DNA of 21,411 nt. Source: CAG-390 sp045636385. GTDB taxonomy: Bacteria; Bacillota; Clostridia; Oscillospirales; CAG-272. The notes beneath the pieces were generated by a model. It was not told the DNA's origin, made no database searches, and saw only the letters and a program-made list of their open reading frames with translations. The position numbers and the translations under genes were made by a program. Shown one piece after another: positions 6,683-13,055 of the stretch. The stretch spans positions 1 through 21,411 of the forward strand of contig JAZTXK010000036.1 of the NCBI GenBank assembly GCA_045636385.1, written 5' to 3'. Positions within the stretch are counted from its first letter, which is position 1. Every line of letters starts with the position of its first letter.

Positions 6683-7957
6683 ATGAAATTGCTCAATATG
6701 ACCTCGGCTGAAAAGATAGCCTACATAATGACAAGACTTTACACAAACAAGCTGACCACCACCTCGGGCGGAAACCTCTCGATCATGGACGATGACGGCG
6801 TAATGTGGATCTCCCCCTCGGGCGTTGACAAGGCGCACCTCACCGCTGACGACATCATGTGGGTAACTCCCGACGGTGTTGTTCACGGCAAGCACCGCCC
6901 CTCGACCGAGTACCCCTTCCACCTCGCAGTTCTTCGCTCCCGCCCCGACCTCAAGGCGGTTTTCCACGCGCATCCCGCGGCACTCGTTGCATACAGCCTT
7001 GAGAGAAAGCTTCCCAAGCTCGATATCATGCCAGGCGTTTCGAAGCTCTGCGGCAAGATCGCGATCGCAAAGTATGCGCTCCCCGGCTCGAAGAAGCTCG
7101 GCGACAAGATCGCGGAGAAGTTCGCAGAGGGCTGCGACACCGTTCTGCTTGAAAACCACGGCGTAGTTCTCGGCGCAGAGAGCCTTGAGAGAGCGTTTAT
7201 GATGTTCGAGGCACTCGATTACGCCGCAAGAACCGGCATCGCTGCCGCTATGCTCAAGAAGGACGTAAAGGAGCTCACCGCAGAGGAGCTTGCACTCAAG
7301 AATTCTCCCAAGACTTACGAGGCAACGCTCGGTTCGGATAACGAAACCGCTATCCGCGAGGAAATGAGCGCAATGTGCGCACGCTGCTGCCGCAACAAGA
7401 TCTTCACCATGGGTGTCGGCGCGTTCGCGAAGAAGGTAGAGGGCGGCTTCATCATCACTCCCGAGGACGAGGATCTTCTCGAGCTCACTCCCGATATGCA
7501 CGTTCGCGTTGAGGGCGACAAGTGCGAGGCGGGCAAGGTTCCCTCGAATTTCGCAAAGATCGCGGGCGAGATTTTCGCCGCGCGTGACGATATCGACAGC
7601 ATCGCGTTTTCACGCGCTCCCTACGTTATGGCGTTCGCCGCAACCGATGCGGAGTTCAACTCCCACCTCATCCCCGAGGGCTACATCTGCCTTCGTAACA
7701 CTGTCCGCCATCCCTACGGCACTATCGAGAACGCGCCCGAAAAGATCGTCGATTCGATCAGCATCAAGGCTCCCATCGCGATCGTTGAAAACGACTGCGT
7801 GATCGTCGGCGGAACCTCGCTTCTCAACGCATACGACCGCCTCGAGGTTCTCGAGTTCGGCGCAGAATCCCTCTGCGACATCGCGGCAATGAACGGTACC
7901 ATCGTTCCGATCAGCCCCGAAGAAATCAGAGAGATCGAGGTAGCATTTAACCTTTAA
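6683..7957 (+). CDS. Class II aldolase/adducin-family protein with duplicated, degenerate second domain
   Basis: Class II sugar-phosphate aldolases such as L-fuculose-1-phosphate aldolase are about 215 aa; this protein has 424. Residues 1-215 form a complete domain with SGGNLS (28-33), the catalytic Glu 76 in STEYPFH, metal ligands His 95 and His 97 in FHAHP, and the third ligand His 159 in LLENHG. Residues about 222-424 follow the same order but have lost the active site: the FHAHP site reads FSRAP (309-313) and the ENHG site reads ENDC (369-372). The second half may be structural or regulatory. The protein should cleave a phosphorylated sugar in the cytoplasm; substrate unknown. It is transcribed alone from 6620-6648, divergent from the DeoR gene, and followed by a terminator at 7982-8013. 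Family is sure; the domain duplication is read by eye. Confidence 0.85.
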   Translation: MKLLNMTSAEKIAYIMTRLYTNKLTTTSGGNLSIMDDDGVMWISPSGVDKAHLTADDIMWVTPDGVVHGKHRPSTEYPFHLAVLRSRPDLKAVFHAHPAALVAYSLERKLPKLDIMPGVSKLCGKIAIAKYALPGSKKLGDKIAEKFAEGCDTVLLENHGVVLGAESLERAFMMFEALDYAARTGIAAAMLKKDVKELTAEELALKNSPKTYEATLGSDNETAIREEMSAMCARCCRNKIFTMGVGAFAKKVEGGFIITPEDEDLLELTPDMHVRVEGDKCEAGKVPSNFAKIAGEIFAARDDIDSIAFSRAPYVMAFAATDAEFNSHLIPEGYICLRNTVRHPYGTIENAPEKIVDSISIKAPIAIVENDCVIVGGTSLLNAYDRLEVLEFGAESLCDIAAMNGTIVPISPEEIREIEVAFNL

Positions 7958-7981
7958 TCAGCGAAAAAGTTTTTGAAGATT

Positions 7982-8013
7982 CTTAAGGAACTTTTTTCAA
8001 AAAGTTCCTTAAG
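7982..8013 (+). terminator. Hairpin terminator of the aldolase gene
   Basis: CTTAAGGAACTTTTT (7982-7996) is exactly complementary to 7999-8013. It starts 25 bases after the stop codon. The T-run is inside the left arm and not after the right arm, so it would work best on minus-strand transcripts; efficiency on the plus strand is uncertain. Confidence 0.55.
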
Positions 8014-8026
8014 CGGAGTTCGAACA

Positions 8027-8249
8027 CTTGCCTGCGGCAAGCTGCAACTCTGCCTTGTCGGCTTGCGCCTCCATTTTCCTTCGGAAAACCGTCAGAGCTG
8101 CACAGAGCCTCGGACCAATGCGCGAGCTTAAGCTCGCGCCACCGCGCTTCAAAATCGTGAAGCTTCGCTTCTCGATTTTGGACAGAGTCAATACTTCCCG
8201 AATGTAGGGAAGTATTGCGCTCTGTCACCCCCGCGCCCGAAGGGCGCGA
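8027..8249. repeat. Cluster of six perfect hairpins in the aldolase/flavin reductase gap
   Basis: Hairpins in order: 8027-8041 (CTTGCC, loop TGC), 8074-8088 (TTTTCC, loop TTC), 8120-8139 (a 20-bp perfect palindrome, GCGCGAGCTT and its complement), 8150-8180 (CAAAATCG and GAAGC arms, loop TTC, one T-T mismatch), 8181-8227 (outer GACAGAG, inner AATACTTCCC, loop of 7) and 8233-8249 (CGCGCCC, loop GAA). With the flanking hairpins at 7982 and 8269, nearly the whole 349-bp gap between two convergent genes is self-complementary. A 99-codon minus-strand frame here (8282-7983) has no family features and I do not call it a gene. Confidence 0.7.
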
Positions 8250-8268
8250 ATATCCGCATAAAATTAAA

Positions 8269-8302
8269 AGGTAAATTTCCACCCAAGCGGAAATTTACCT
8301 TA
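8269..8302 (-). terminator. Hairpin behind the flavin reductase gene
   Basis: AAGGTAAATTTCC (8269-8281) is exactly complementary to 8290-8302, loop of 8. It begins 5 bases after the minus-strand stop. On the minus strand it is followed by TTTAATTTTA, a fair T-rich tail. The 13-base arm also occurs, reversed, beside the repeat at 10336-10398. Confidence 0.7.
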
Positions 8303-8306
8303 ATCA

Positions 8307-8816
8307 TTACATATTCAAATACGCCGCCTCGACCTCACAAACATAAACGGTGTGATAATCCTTCGCGGGATAGCACTTTTCGTCGGCTTCGTGGTCGATA
8401 AAGTTTTCGTGCTTTATCTTATCCGTATACATCTTGCGGCAAACGAGAACGAGCTGCGCTTCCTCAAATGCGGGAACGCCGTCGAGGTAGGTGTAGTGGA
8501 AGCCGGCTTCTGCCGCTTTATCAAGATCCTTGCCGCTCAGCCTGCCGAAGATCTTACCAAGCTCGTGGCGGTAGCCGTCGCCGAAGAAGCAAAGGCTGAC
8601 GCGGTCCGCCTTTTCGGTCAGCGTGTGGGTGAATCTCTGCGGACGGACAAAGCATACCGCCGCATTCTTGTTCCAAAGGTTTCCGAGGAATCCCCAGGAT
8701 GCCGTCATGGCGTTCTTGACACCGTCCGCCTCGGCTGTGATGAGAAACCATTCCTTGCCGACGGCGCGGAAGGCATTCATATTTTCAAGTTCGGTGGGAT
8801 TGATCTCTTTAAACAT
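8307..8816 (-). CDS. Flavin reductase family protein (FMN-binding split barrel)
   Basis: This 169-aa protein matches the flavin reductase-like family along its whole length: an opening FKEINPTEL, EWFLITAE (22-29), the FMN-contacting NAMTASWG (35-42), VRPQRFT (57-63) and a closing Y-P-x-K-D-Y-H-T-V-Y-V-C-E-V-E. Members bind FMN and use NAD(P)H or act as flavoproteins of unknown partner; small forms like this one are common in Clostridia and usually have no assigned substrate. Its ribosome binding site CGGAGGA overlaps the end of the upstream gene (stop at 8819-8821), so the two are an operon with coupled translation. The hairpin at 8269-8302 closes it. Confidence 0.85.
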   Translation of the reverse strand: MFKEINPTELENMNAFRAVGKEWFLITAEADGVKNAMTASWGFLGNLWNKNAAVCFVRPQRFTHTLTEKADRVSLCFFGDGYRHELGKIFGRLSGKDLDKAAEAGFHYTYLDGVPAFEEAQLVLVCRKMYTDKIKHENFIDHEADEKCYPAKDYHTVYVCEVEAAYLNM

Positions 8817-8818
8817 AA

Positions 8819-9226
8819 TTATTCCTCCGTAAATTCCGTGATCTTCTCGCCGTCAAAGGCAAGACCCTCGTCGGTCAGAACGACCGAGAGGACGCCGAAG
8901 CGTTTATGTATTGCGCGAAGTATCTCCTCCGCGTCAAAGGTTGGCTCTTTGAGAAAAAGCTCTGCCGAGCGCGTGTCGGTGAAGATGAAGCTGACGTAGG
9001 AAAGCGACTCGCAAAGGGCGTCGTATTCGGTTGGCATCAGCGCGCCGTCAAAGCCCTTGACTATCGCCGTCACCGGCACGTCGCGGCGAAGCGCGTCGAT
9101 CAGCACGCCTCTCCATGCCGCGCGGCAGGGAAGAAGCGACTCCTCCGTGGGCACAAAGCAGATCATATCCGCATCCGCCGCGCCCTCAAGATTCATTATA
9201 TTCGCGTCAAGCGTAAAAGTTTTCAT
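8819..9226 (-). CDS. Hypothetical protein, C-terminus reminiscent of PfkB sugar kinases
   Basis: I do not recognise this 135-aa protein with certainty. The start is taken at ATG 9226, which has GGAGGCGG 3-10 bases upstream; a TTG at 9238 would place that sequence inside the gene. The segment DADMICFVPTEESLLPCRAAW, then SYVSFIFTDTRSAELFLKE and FGVLSVVLTDEGLAFDGEKI, resembles the order in which PfkB kinases count off acidic-Ala-Glu helices and the V-V-x-T-x-G-x-x-G strand, but the catalytic GxGD-type motif is absent. It may be a shrunken relative without kinase activity. It is the first gene of a two-gene operon with the flavin reductase. Confidence 0.6.
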   Translation of the reverse strand: MKTFTLDANIMNLEGAADADMICFVPTEESLLPCRAAWRGVLIDALRRDVPVTAIVKGFDGALMPTEYDALCESLSYVSFIFTDTRSAELFLKEPTFDAEEILRAIHKRFGVLSVVLTDEGLAFDGEKITEFTEE

Positions 9227-9252
9227 TTCCGCCTCCAAATTTTACTGATATT

Positions 9253-9281
9253 ATTTTACCACAAATCCTAAAAAATTGCAA
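9253..9281 (-). promoter_or_regulatory. Sigma-A-like promoter of the 9226-8307 operon
   Basis: On the minus strand TTGCAA (9281-9276), 17-bp spacer, TAAAAT (9258-9253), 26 bases before the ATG at 9226. The -10 preceded by TGTGG resembles the TATGG-TAAAAT boxes of the solute-binding protein genes. Confidence 0.65.
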
Positions 9282-9300
9282 GTAGAAAGGAAATTTTCTT

Positions 9301-10083
9301 ATGGCTATCAGATGGGAAGATGCAACAAGACAGAATATCCAGATCACCGCGCACAGAGGTATCAAGGATCTCATTCCCGAAAATACACTCGAATCCTTCA
9401 AGGCGGCGCTTGACGCCCGCTGTGACGTCCTCGAATACGACGTTCACCTCAGCCGCGATAACGTGCCCGTTATCATGCACGACCAGACCGTCGAGCGCAC
9501 CACCGACGGCTTCGGCGCGATCAGCTTTATGACTCTTGAGGAGATCAAGAAGCTCGACGCCGGCATCAAGTTCGGCGAGGAGTTCAAGGGCTACCGCGTT
9601 CCCACCTTCGAGGAAACTCTCGACCTTTTCGTAAGCTACGATTATAAGCCCCTCCATATCGTCGAGATCAAGGATTTCCGCCCCCAGTGCGTTGATATCG
9701 TCGTTGAAATGCTCAAGAAGTACGATCTCGTTGAGCGCACCGTCATCGAGGCGGGCGACTGCCCCACTCTGAAGTATCTTCAGGACTACTATCCCGAATT
9801 CAAGACCCTCTCCTTTATGCCTTACAGCATGAAGCGACTCGACGAGTCGATCTACGACCGCCTCTACGGCGTATCCCTCCCCGGCTCCAAGACCGATCCC
9901 GAGAGCGTAAAGAAGACACTCGACGGCGCGGATTTCGTTGAGGGCCGTGGACTCGTTCTCTTCCTTTCGGGAACCACCGAGGAGCAAATGGACAACGCCA
10001 TCAACGCGCGTTGCGTAAACCTTACCACCAACAACCTTCCCAAGGCGCAGGAATACCTTGCTAAGAAGGGGCTGCGCAAATAA
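9301..10083 (+). CDS. Glycerophosphodiester phosphodiesterase (GDPD family)
   Basis: This 260-aa protein hydrolyses glycerophosphodiesters to glycerol-3-phosphate and an alcohol. Active-site motifs are complete: AHRG (17-20) with His 18 and Arg 19, PENT (26-29) with Glu 27, LEYDVHLS (44-51) with Glu 45 and Asp 47, and the general acid His 60 in IMHD (58-61); VEIK follows further on. There is no signal peptide, so it is the cytosolic, UgpQ-like type. AAAGGAAA precedes the ATG at 9301. It is divergent from the 9226-8307 operon and no clear promoter of its own is seen in the 74-bp gap. Its stop codon abuts a heptamer repeat tract beginning at 10083. Confidence 0.9.
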   Translation: MAIRWEDATRQNIQITAHRGIKDLIPENTLESFKAALDARCDVLEYDVHLSRDNVPVIMHDQTVERTTDGFGAISFMTLEEIKKLDAGIKFGEEFKGYRVPTFEETLDLFVSYDYKPLHIVEIKDFRPQCVDIVVEMLKKYDLVERTVIEAGDCPTLKYLQDYYPEFKTLSFMPYSMKRLDESIYDRLYGVSLPGSKTDPESVKKTLDGADFVEGRGLVLFLSGTTEEQMDNAINARCVNLTTNNLPKAQEYLAKKGLRK

Positions 10084-10145
10084 GGGCAGAGGTAAGAGGG
10101 CAGAGGGCAGAGGTAAGGGAGCTTTTCTCGCTTTGCTCGAAAAGC
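10083..10145 (+). repeat. Heptamer tandem tract plus stem-loop, copy 1
   Basis: Positions 10083-10118 are 7-base units (AGGGCAG, AGGTAAG, AGGGCAG, AGGGCAG, AGGTAAG). They are followed by a stem-loop: GCTTTTC (10121-10127), central TCGCTTTGCTC (10128-10138), GAAAAGC (10139-10145). The same layout in inverted orientation is at 10336-10398, where the 36-base tract is identical. Confidence 0.75.
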
Positions 10146-10211
10146 GTATCTGAATAATTTTGTGCTTTGCTGATAATGCCTTATTTACCTAAAGCCTATA
10201 ACAAGTTAATA

Positions 10212-10255
10212 AAAGCCGAGATGCTTGAAGTAAAGTCTTCAAGCATCTCGGCTTT
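10212..10255. terminator. Bidirectional terminator between convergent GDPD and isomerase genes
   Basis: A 19-bp perfect stem (10212-10230 with 10237-10255, core GCCGAGATGCTTGAAG) has a 6-base loop. The plus strand continues ATTGTTTATTTATTTT and the minus strand continues TTATTAAC. Confidence 0.85.
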
Positions 10256-10335
10256 ATTGTTTATTTATTTTACTAAAGCTTGGGGGTAGAATGTATTATA
10301 CGGTCATCAAGCATAAACAAAATTATTATCTTAAT

Positions 10336-10398
10336 AATTTCCGAGCAAAGCGAGGAAATTTACCTTACCTCTGCCCTCTGCCCTCTTACCTCTGCCCT
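10336..10398 (-). repeat. Heptamer tandem tract plus stem-loop, copy 2 (inverted)
   Basis: Read on the minus strand, 10398-10363 is identical over 36 bases to 10083-10118. It leads into a stem-loop with arms AATTTCC (10336-10342 on plus) and GGAAATT (10354-10360). The central TCGCTTTGCTC is unchanged from copy 1, while both arms differ but remain complementary. The element sits 10 bases behind the isomerase stop codon. Confidence 0.75.
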
Positions 10399-10407
10399 CT
10401 TTTTCCC

Positions 10408-11319
10408 TTACGCTCTGTTATACAGCTCCATAAGATACATTCCCACCTTATATCCCAGCTTTCCTGCCTCGATGCGGAGGTCGTCGGGGATTTTGGTGTA
10501 GAAGCCGTGGACCTCGTAGGTGAAGTCGCCGTCGTAGCCGATCTCTTTGAGGAGGGGCATGATCTCTTCCCAGTTGGTGCCCCCGCGGACGAAGGGGAGG
10601 TAGTGGTCGTCCTCGCGTCCGTCGCATTCCTGAACGTGGGTTGCGGCAAGGCGGTGGCCGAGCTTACGGAGAGGCTTTACCTGATCGCGGTAAACGAGCT
10701 CTGCGTGACCGAAGTCCCAGCAGGCACGGCAGGAGATGGGGTCGCCCATCGCGTCGATGATGGCAATCTGCTCCTCAAGCGCGGCGGTGAAGCGGTGCTT
10801 GGTCTTTGCGGGGTGGAATTCAGCCATATTTTCGATGGCGATTCCCGTGCCCTCCTTCTTGGCAAGCTCGAGAAGGGGAGTGTAGTAGTGGATATTCGCG
10901 CGCATATTTTCCTCGAAGGACATTTCGTCCTGCTCGGTTGCGGTCTGCGCGTGGGTGACTACCCAACGGACGCCGAGCTTCGCGGATGCTACGATACAGC
11001 GGCGGCTTGCCTCGGCAAACCATACGCGGTATTCGTCCGAAAGCTTCTGCTCGGGGCGGTAGAGGTTGGAGTCAAAGGGCATGTGCGACTGCGAGAACTC
11101 AACTCCGAGCTTTGCCGCAAGGTTTCCGAGAGAGTCGATGTTGCGCTCCCAATCGTCGCCCGCGAGCTCACTCTTTGCTCCGAGTCCGCCCGCGCCGCCC
11201 CAGTTGAGGTCGATTACGCGGAAGCCGCATTCGTGGCACATTTTGATAGATTCTTCAAGAGGTGTGCGTCCGCCCTGACGGTGGGCGGGGAAGATACAGG
11301 TTGACGTTGCAAGTCTCAT
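10408..11319 (-). CDS. Sugar phosphate isomerase/epimerase (xylose isomerase-like TIM barrel)
   Basis: This 303-aa cytosolic protein belongs to the AP-endonuclease-2/xylose isomerase-like barrel family. The expected divalent metal ligands are visible in order: Glu 163 in AIENM (161-165), Asp 202 with His 205 in CWDFGH (200-205), His 228 in ATHVQE (226-231) and Glu 269 in YEVHG (268-272). Such proteins isomerise or epimerise keto-sugars and inositols. The start has AAGGAG upstream. It lies 65 bases behind solute-binding gene A on the same strand. That gap holds only a hairpin (11342-11373) and no promoter I can see, so it may be expressed by read-through from A and could work on the same sugar. 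Family sure; substrate unknown. Confidence 0.88.
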   Translation of the reverse strand: MRLATSTCIFPAHRQGGRTPLEESIKMCHECGFRVIDLNWGGAGGLGAKSELAGDDWERNIDSLGNLAAKLGVEFSQSHMPFDSNLYRPEQKLSDEYRVWFAEASRRCIVASAKLGVRWVVTHAQTATEQDEMSFEENMRANIHYYTPLLELAKKEGTGIAIENMAEFHPAKTKHRFTAALEEQIAIIDAMGDPISCRACWDFGHAELVYRDQVKPLRKLGHRLAATHVQECDGREDDHYLPFVRGGTNWEEIMPLLKEIGYDGDFTYEVHGFYTKIPDDLRIEAGKLGYKVGMYLMELYNRA

Positions 11320-11341
11320 TTTTATATCTCCTTATGGAAAT

Positions 11342-11373
11342 CGACCGCGCACCGCAGAAAGCGGGCGCGGTCG
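11342..11373 (-). terminator. Hairpin between solute-binding gene A and the isomerase gene
   Basis: CGACCGCGC (11342-11350) pairs with GCGCGGTCG (11365-11373), extended inward by CCGC/GCGG around AGAAA. On the minus strand only GATTTCC follows, so the T-tail is weak. It may be a partial terminator that lets some transcription through to the isomerase, or a processing/stabilising hairpin. Confidence 0.55.
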
Positions 11374-11384
11374 GATAGGTTTAA

Positions 11385-12935
11385 TTATTTGTCAAGTACT
11401 TCGTCGAGGCTCTTGTTGAGGTCGGACATTGCTCTCTTGAGAGCTCTCTCGTACTGTGCCTTCATAGAAGCCCAGCTCGAGGAGGTAGCAGCAGCCTTGG
11501 AGGGCATTTCACTCATAAAGCTGAGGATGTCGGAGAAGATACGGCCAAGGTCGAACGCGATCGACTCACGAACGATATCGAACATACGAGCGGAGTCACC
11601 CTTACCTGCGGTATCAGCGGTGTAACGGTACTTCATGTTGTTCTCAAAGATCATAGGAGAGGTCTTTCTGTAACCCTCGGAAGCGAGACACTCGATAACT
11701 GCGGTGCTCATCTGAGGATCCTTTGCGTTCTCCATTACACACCAAAGGGTGAAGGGGTTACCAACGACGGTGATGTAATTTTCCTGAGTTTCATCGTACT
11801 TCGGAACGGGAAGAATACCGTACTCCCAGTCTACGTTACGGAGTGCGCCGCCTCTGTGCTGGTTGTCTGCAACGTATACACGGTCGAGACGGAAGAGGCA
11901 GTTACCCTCCTCGAAGGGAGTCTGATAGTCAACGCTTCCGCCCGAGGGGTTAACTGCGGAGTCACCTGCCTTGAACCAAGTGCCGAGCTTGTCAACGAGG
12001 TCGATGGTCTTCTGACCGAAGAAGTCCTCGGAGATTTCGAGGTTGGTATCGGAGCCGGGAACGAGAAGCATCATATCGGAACCGGTGTAGAATGCATCGA
12101 GGTGGAAGTAGGTGGAGCAGAAGCCGTACTGGTCGCCTGCGGGTGCCGCGCCGTCCTGGTCGAGGTCAACATAGGTTTCTTTGGTGAGGTTGATAAGGGA
12201 ATCGATGGTCCACTTGCCGGAGTCTACGATTGCAACCGGATCCTCAAGGTTGAGTCTCTTGAGAAGGTCCATATTGTAGTAAACGGCGTACATGAAGTGA
12301 AGCACGTTGGTGGAGATGTCACCCGAAACGAAGAAGAGGGAATCCTCGATCGAGCAGGTGTTGAGCATGGACTTGGGCCACCAGGGCTGATCTACGTTGA
12401 TGTAGCTTCCTTCAATTGCGTTGAGGTCCTGAATGAGACCTTCGGTAAGAAGCATACCTGCGGTTCTGGAATAGGTAGCGATGATGTCGTAGTATGTACC
12501 GCCGGAGAAAGCGTTACGAACGTAGTTGGTGAAGTTTGCACGGTCGCCGGAGTCACCGGGGGTTCCAACCCACTCGTAGGTGATGCCGATGCGCTCCTCT
12601 GCAGCGATGTTACGGCGGTAGATAGCCTCCTTGATCATATCGCCGTCAGCCTCGTCCTGGGTGATCTCGAACTCGGGGCGCTCAACGTCGTCCCAGTAGA
12701 GAATGGTAACGGTCTCGCCCTGATAGTCGATCTCTTCGGGAAGGTCGTCCTTCCAGAATCCCTGATCGTCAAGGTTGAGATCTACTTCGGGGGTGGTTTC
12801 TGAGGGTGCAGCCTCGGTCTGTGCGGGCTCGGTGGTTACTTCGTCGCCGCTGTTTGTGTTAGCACAAGAGGCGAGAGCGGGAACCAGCATAAGAACTGCA
12901 CAGATAAGTGCGATAATTCTTGCGTAAAGTTTCAT
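11385..12935 (-). CDS. Extracellular solute-binding lipoprotein, paralogue A
   Basis: This 516-aa protein is an ABC-transporter substrate-binding protein of the large family-1 type. It has a lipoprotein signal peptide with lipobox LASC and acylated Cys 24, then a Thr/Glu/Pro-rich linker to about 55. The mature domain shows YWDDVERPEF (80-89), an SRTAG strand (156-160), QPWWP (183-187), FFVSGDIST (201-209), an EF-hand-like loop at 257-268 (DLDQDG, then Asp 268) and WEYGILPVPKYD (370-381). It should sit on the outer face of the membrane and deliver a ligand, probably a saccharide, to a permease; none is encoded nearby. Its N-terminal 25 residues equal those of B, while its last 70 residues differ from C at only 4 positions. 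It has its own promoter (12966-12994) and AAGGAGG. Confidence 0.9.
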   Translation of the reverse strand: MKLYARIIALICAVLMLVPALASCANTNSGDEVTTEPAQTEAAPSETTPEVDLNLDDQGFWKDDLPEEIDYQGETVTILYWDDVERPEFEITQDEADGDMIKEAIYRRNIAAEERIGITYEWVGTPGDSGDRANFTNYVRNAFSGGTYYDIIATYSRTAGMLLTEGLIQDLNAIEGSYINVDQPWWPKSMLNTCSIEDSLFFVSGDISTNVLHFMYAVYYNMDLLKRLNLEDPVAIVDSGKWTIDSLINLTKETYVDLDQDGAAPAGDQYGFCSTYFHLDAFYTGSDMMLLVPGSDTNLEISEDFFGQKTIDLVDKLGTWFKAGDSAVNPSGGSVDYQTPFEEGNCLFRLDRVYVADNQHRGGALRNVDWEYGILPVPKYDETQENYITVVGNPFTLWCVMENAKDPQMSTAVIECLASEGYRKTSPMIFENNMKYRYTADTAGKGDSARMFDIVRESIAFDLGRIFSDILSFMSEMPSKAAATSSSWASMKAQYERALKRAMSDLNKSLDEVLDK

Positions 12936-12965
12936 AATATCCTCCTTAAGGGCATAATATGAACC

Positions 12966-12994
12966 ATTTTAGCATATTTTTTGTTAATAATCAA
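12966..12994 (-). promoter_or_regulatory. Promoter of solute-binding gene A
   Basis: Minus strand TTGATT (12994-12989), 17 bases, TAAAAT (12971-12966), 31 bases before the ATG. The bases before the -10 read TATGC, close to the TATGG of copies C to E. Confidence 0.82.
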
Positions 12995-13023
12995 GAGTAA
13001 ATCGGTTAATTTTGTTAACAAAG

Positions 13024-13049
13024 ACCGCGAGGGGCAAGCCCCTCGCGGT
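13024..13049 (-). terminator. Terminator of solute-binding gene B
   Basis: A 12-bp perfect stem (ACCGCGAGGGGC, 13024-13035, with 13038-13049) is followed on the minus strand by CTTTGTT. It begins 6 bases after the stop codon of B. Confidence 0.8.
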
Positions 13050-13055
13050 TTTAAA

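Noticed and set aside
7983..8282. 99-codon minus-strand frame in the hairpin-rich gap
   Set aside because: It runs through eight hairpins, shows no protein family pattern and has no ribosome binding site; it is explained by the repeats.
10291..11304. 337-codon plus-strand frame opposite the isomerase gene
   Set aside because: The minus-strand isomerase has a full set of metal ligands and a good ribosome binding site; the plus frame is an antisense shadow and begins inside the inverted repeat region.
11856..12803. Long plus-strand open frame opposite solute-binding gene A, with similar ones at 14731-15618, 16950-18152 and 19012-19911
   Set aside because: They are mirror images of strongly biased codons in the real lipoprotein genes, consist of Val/Gly/Glu-rich low-information sequence, and lack ribosome binding sites and family features.
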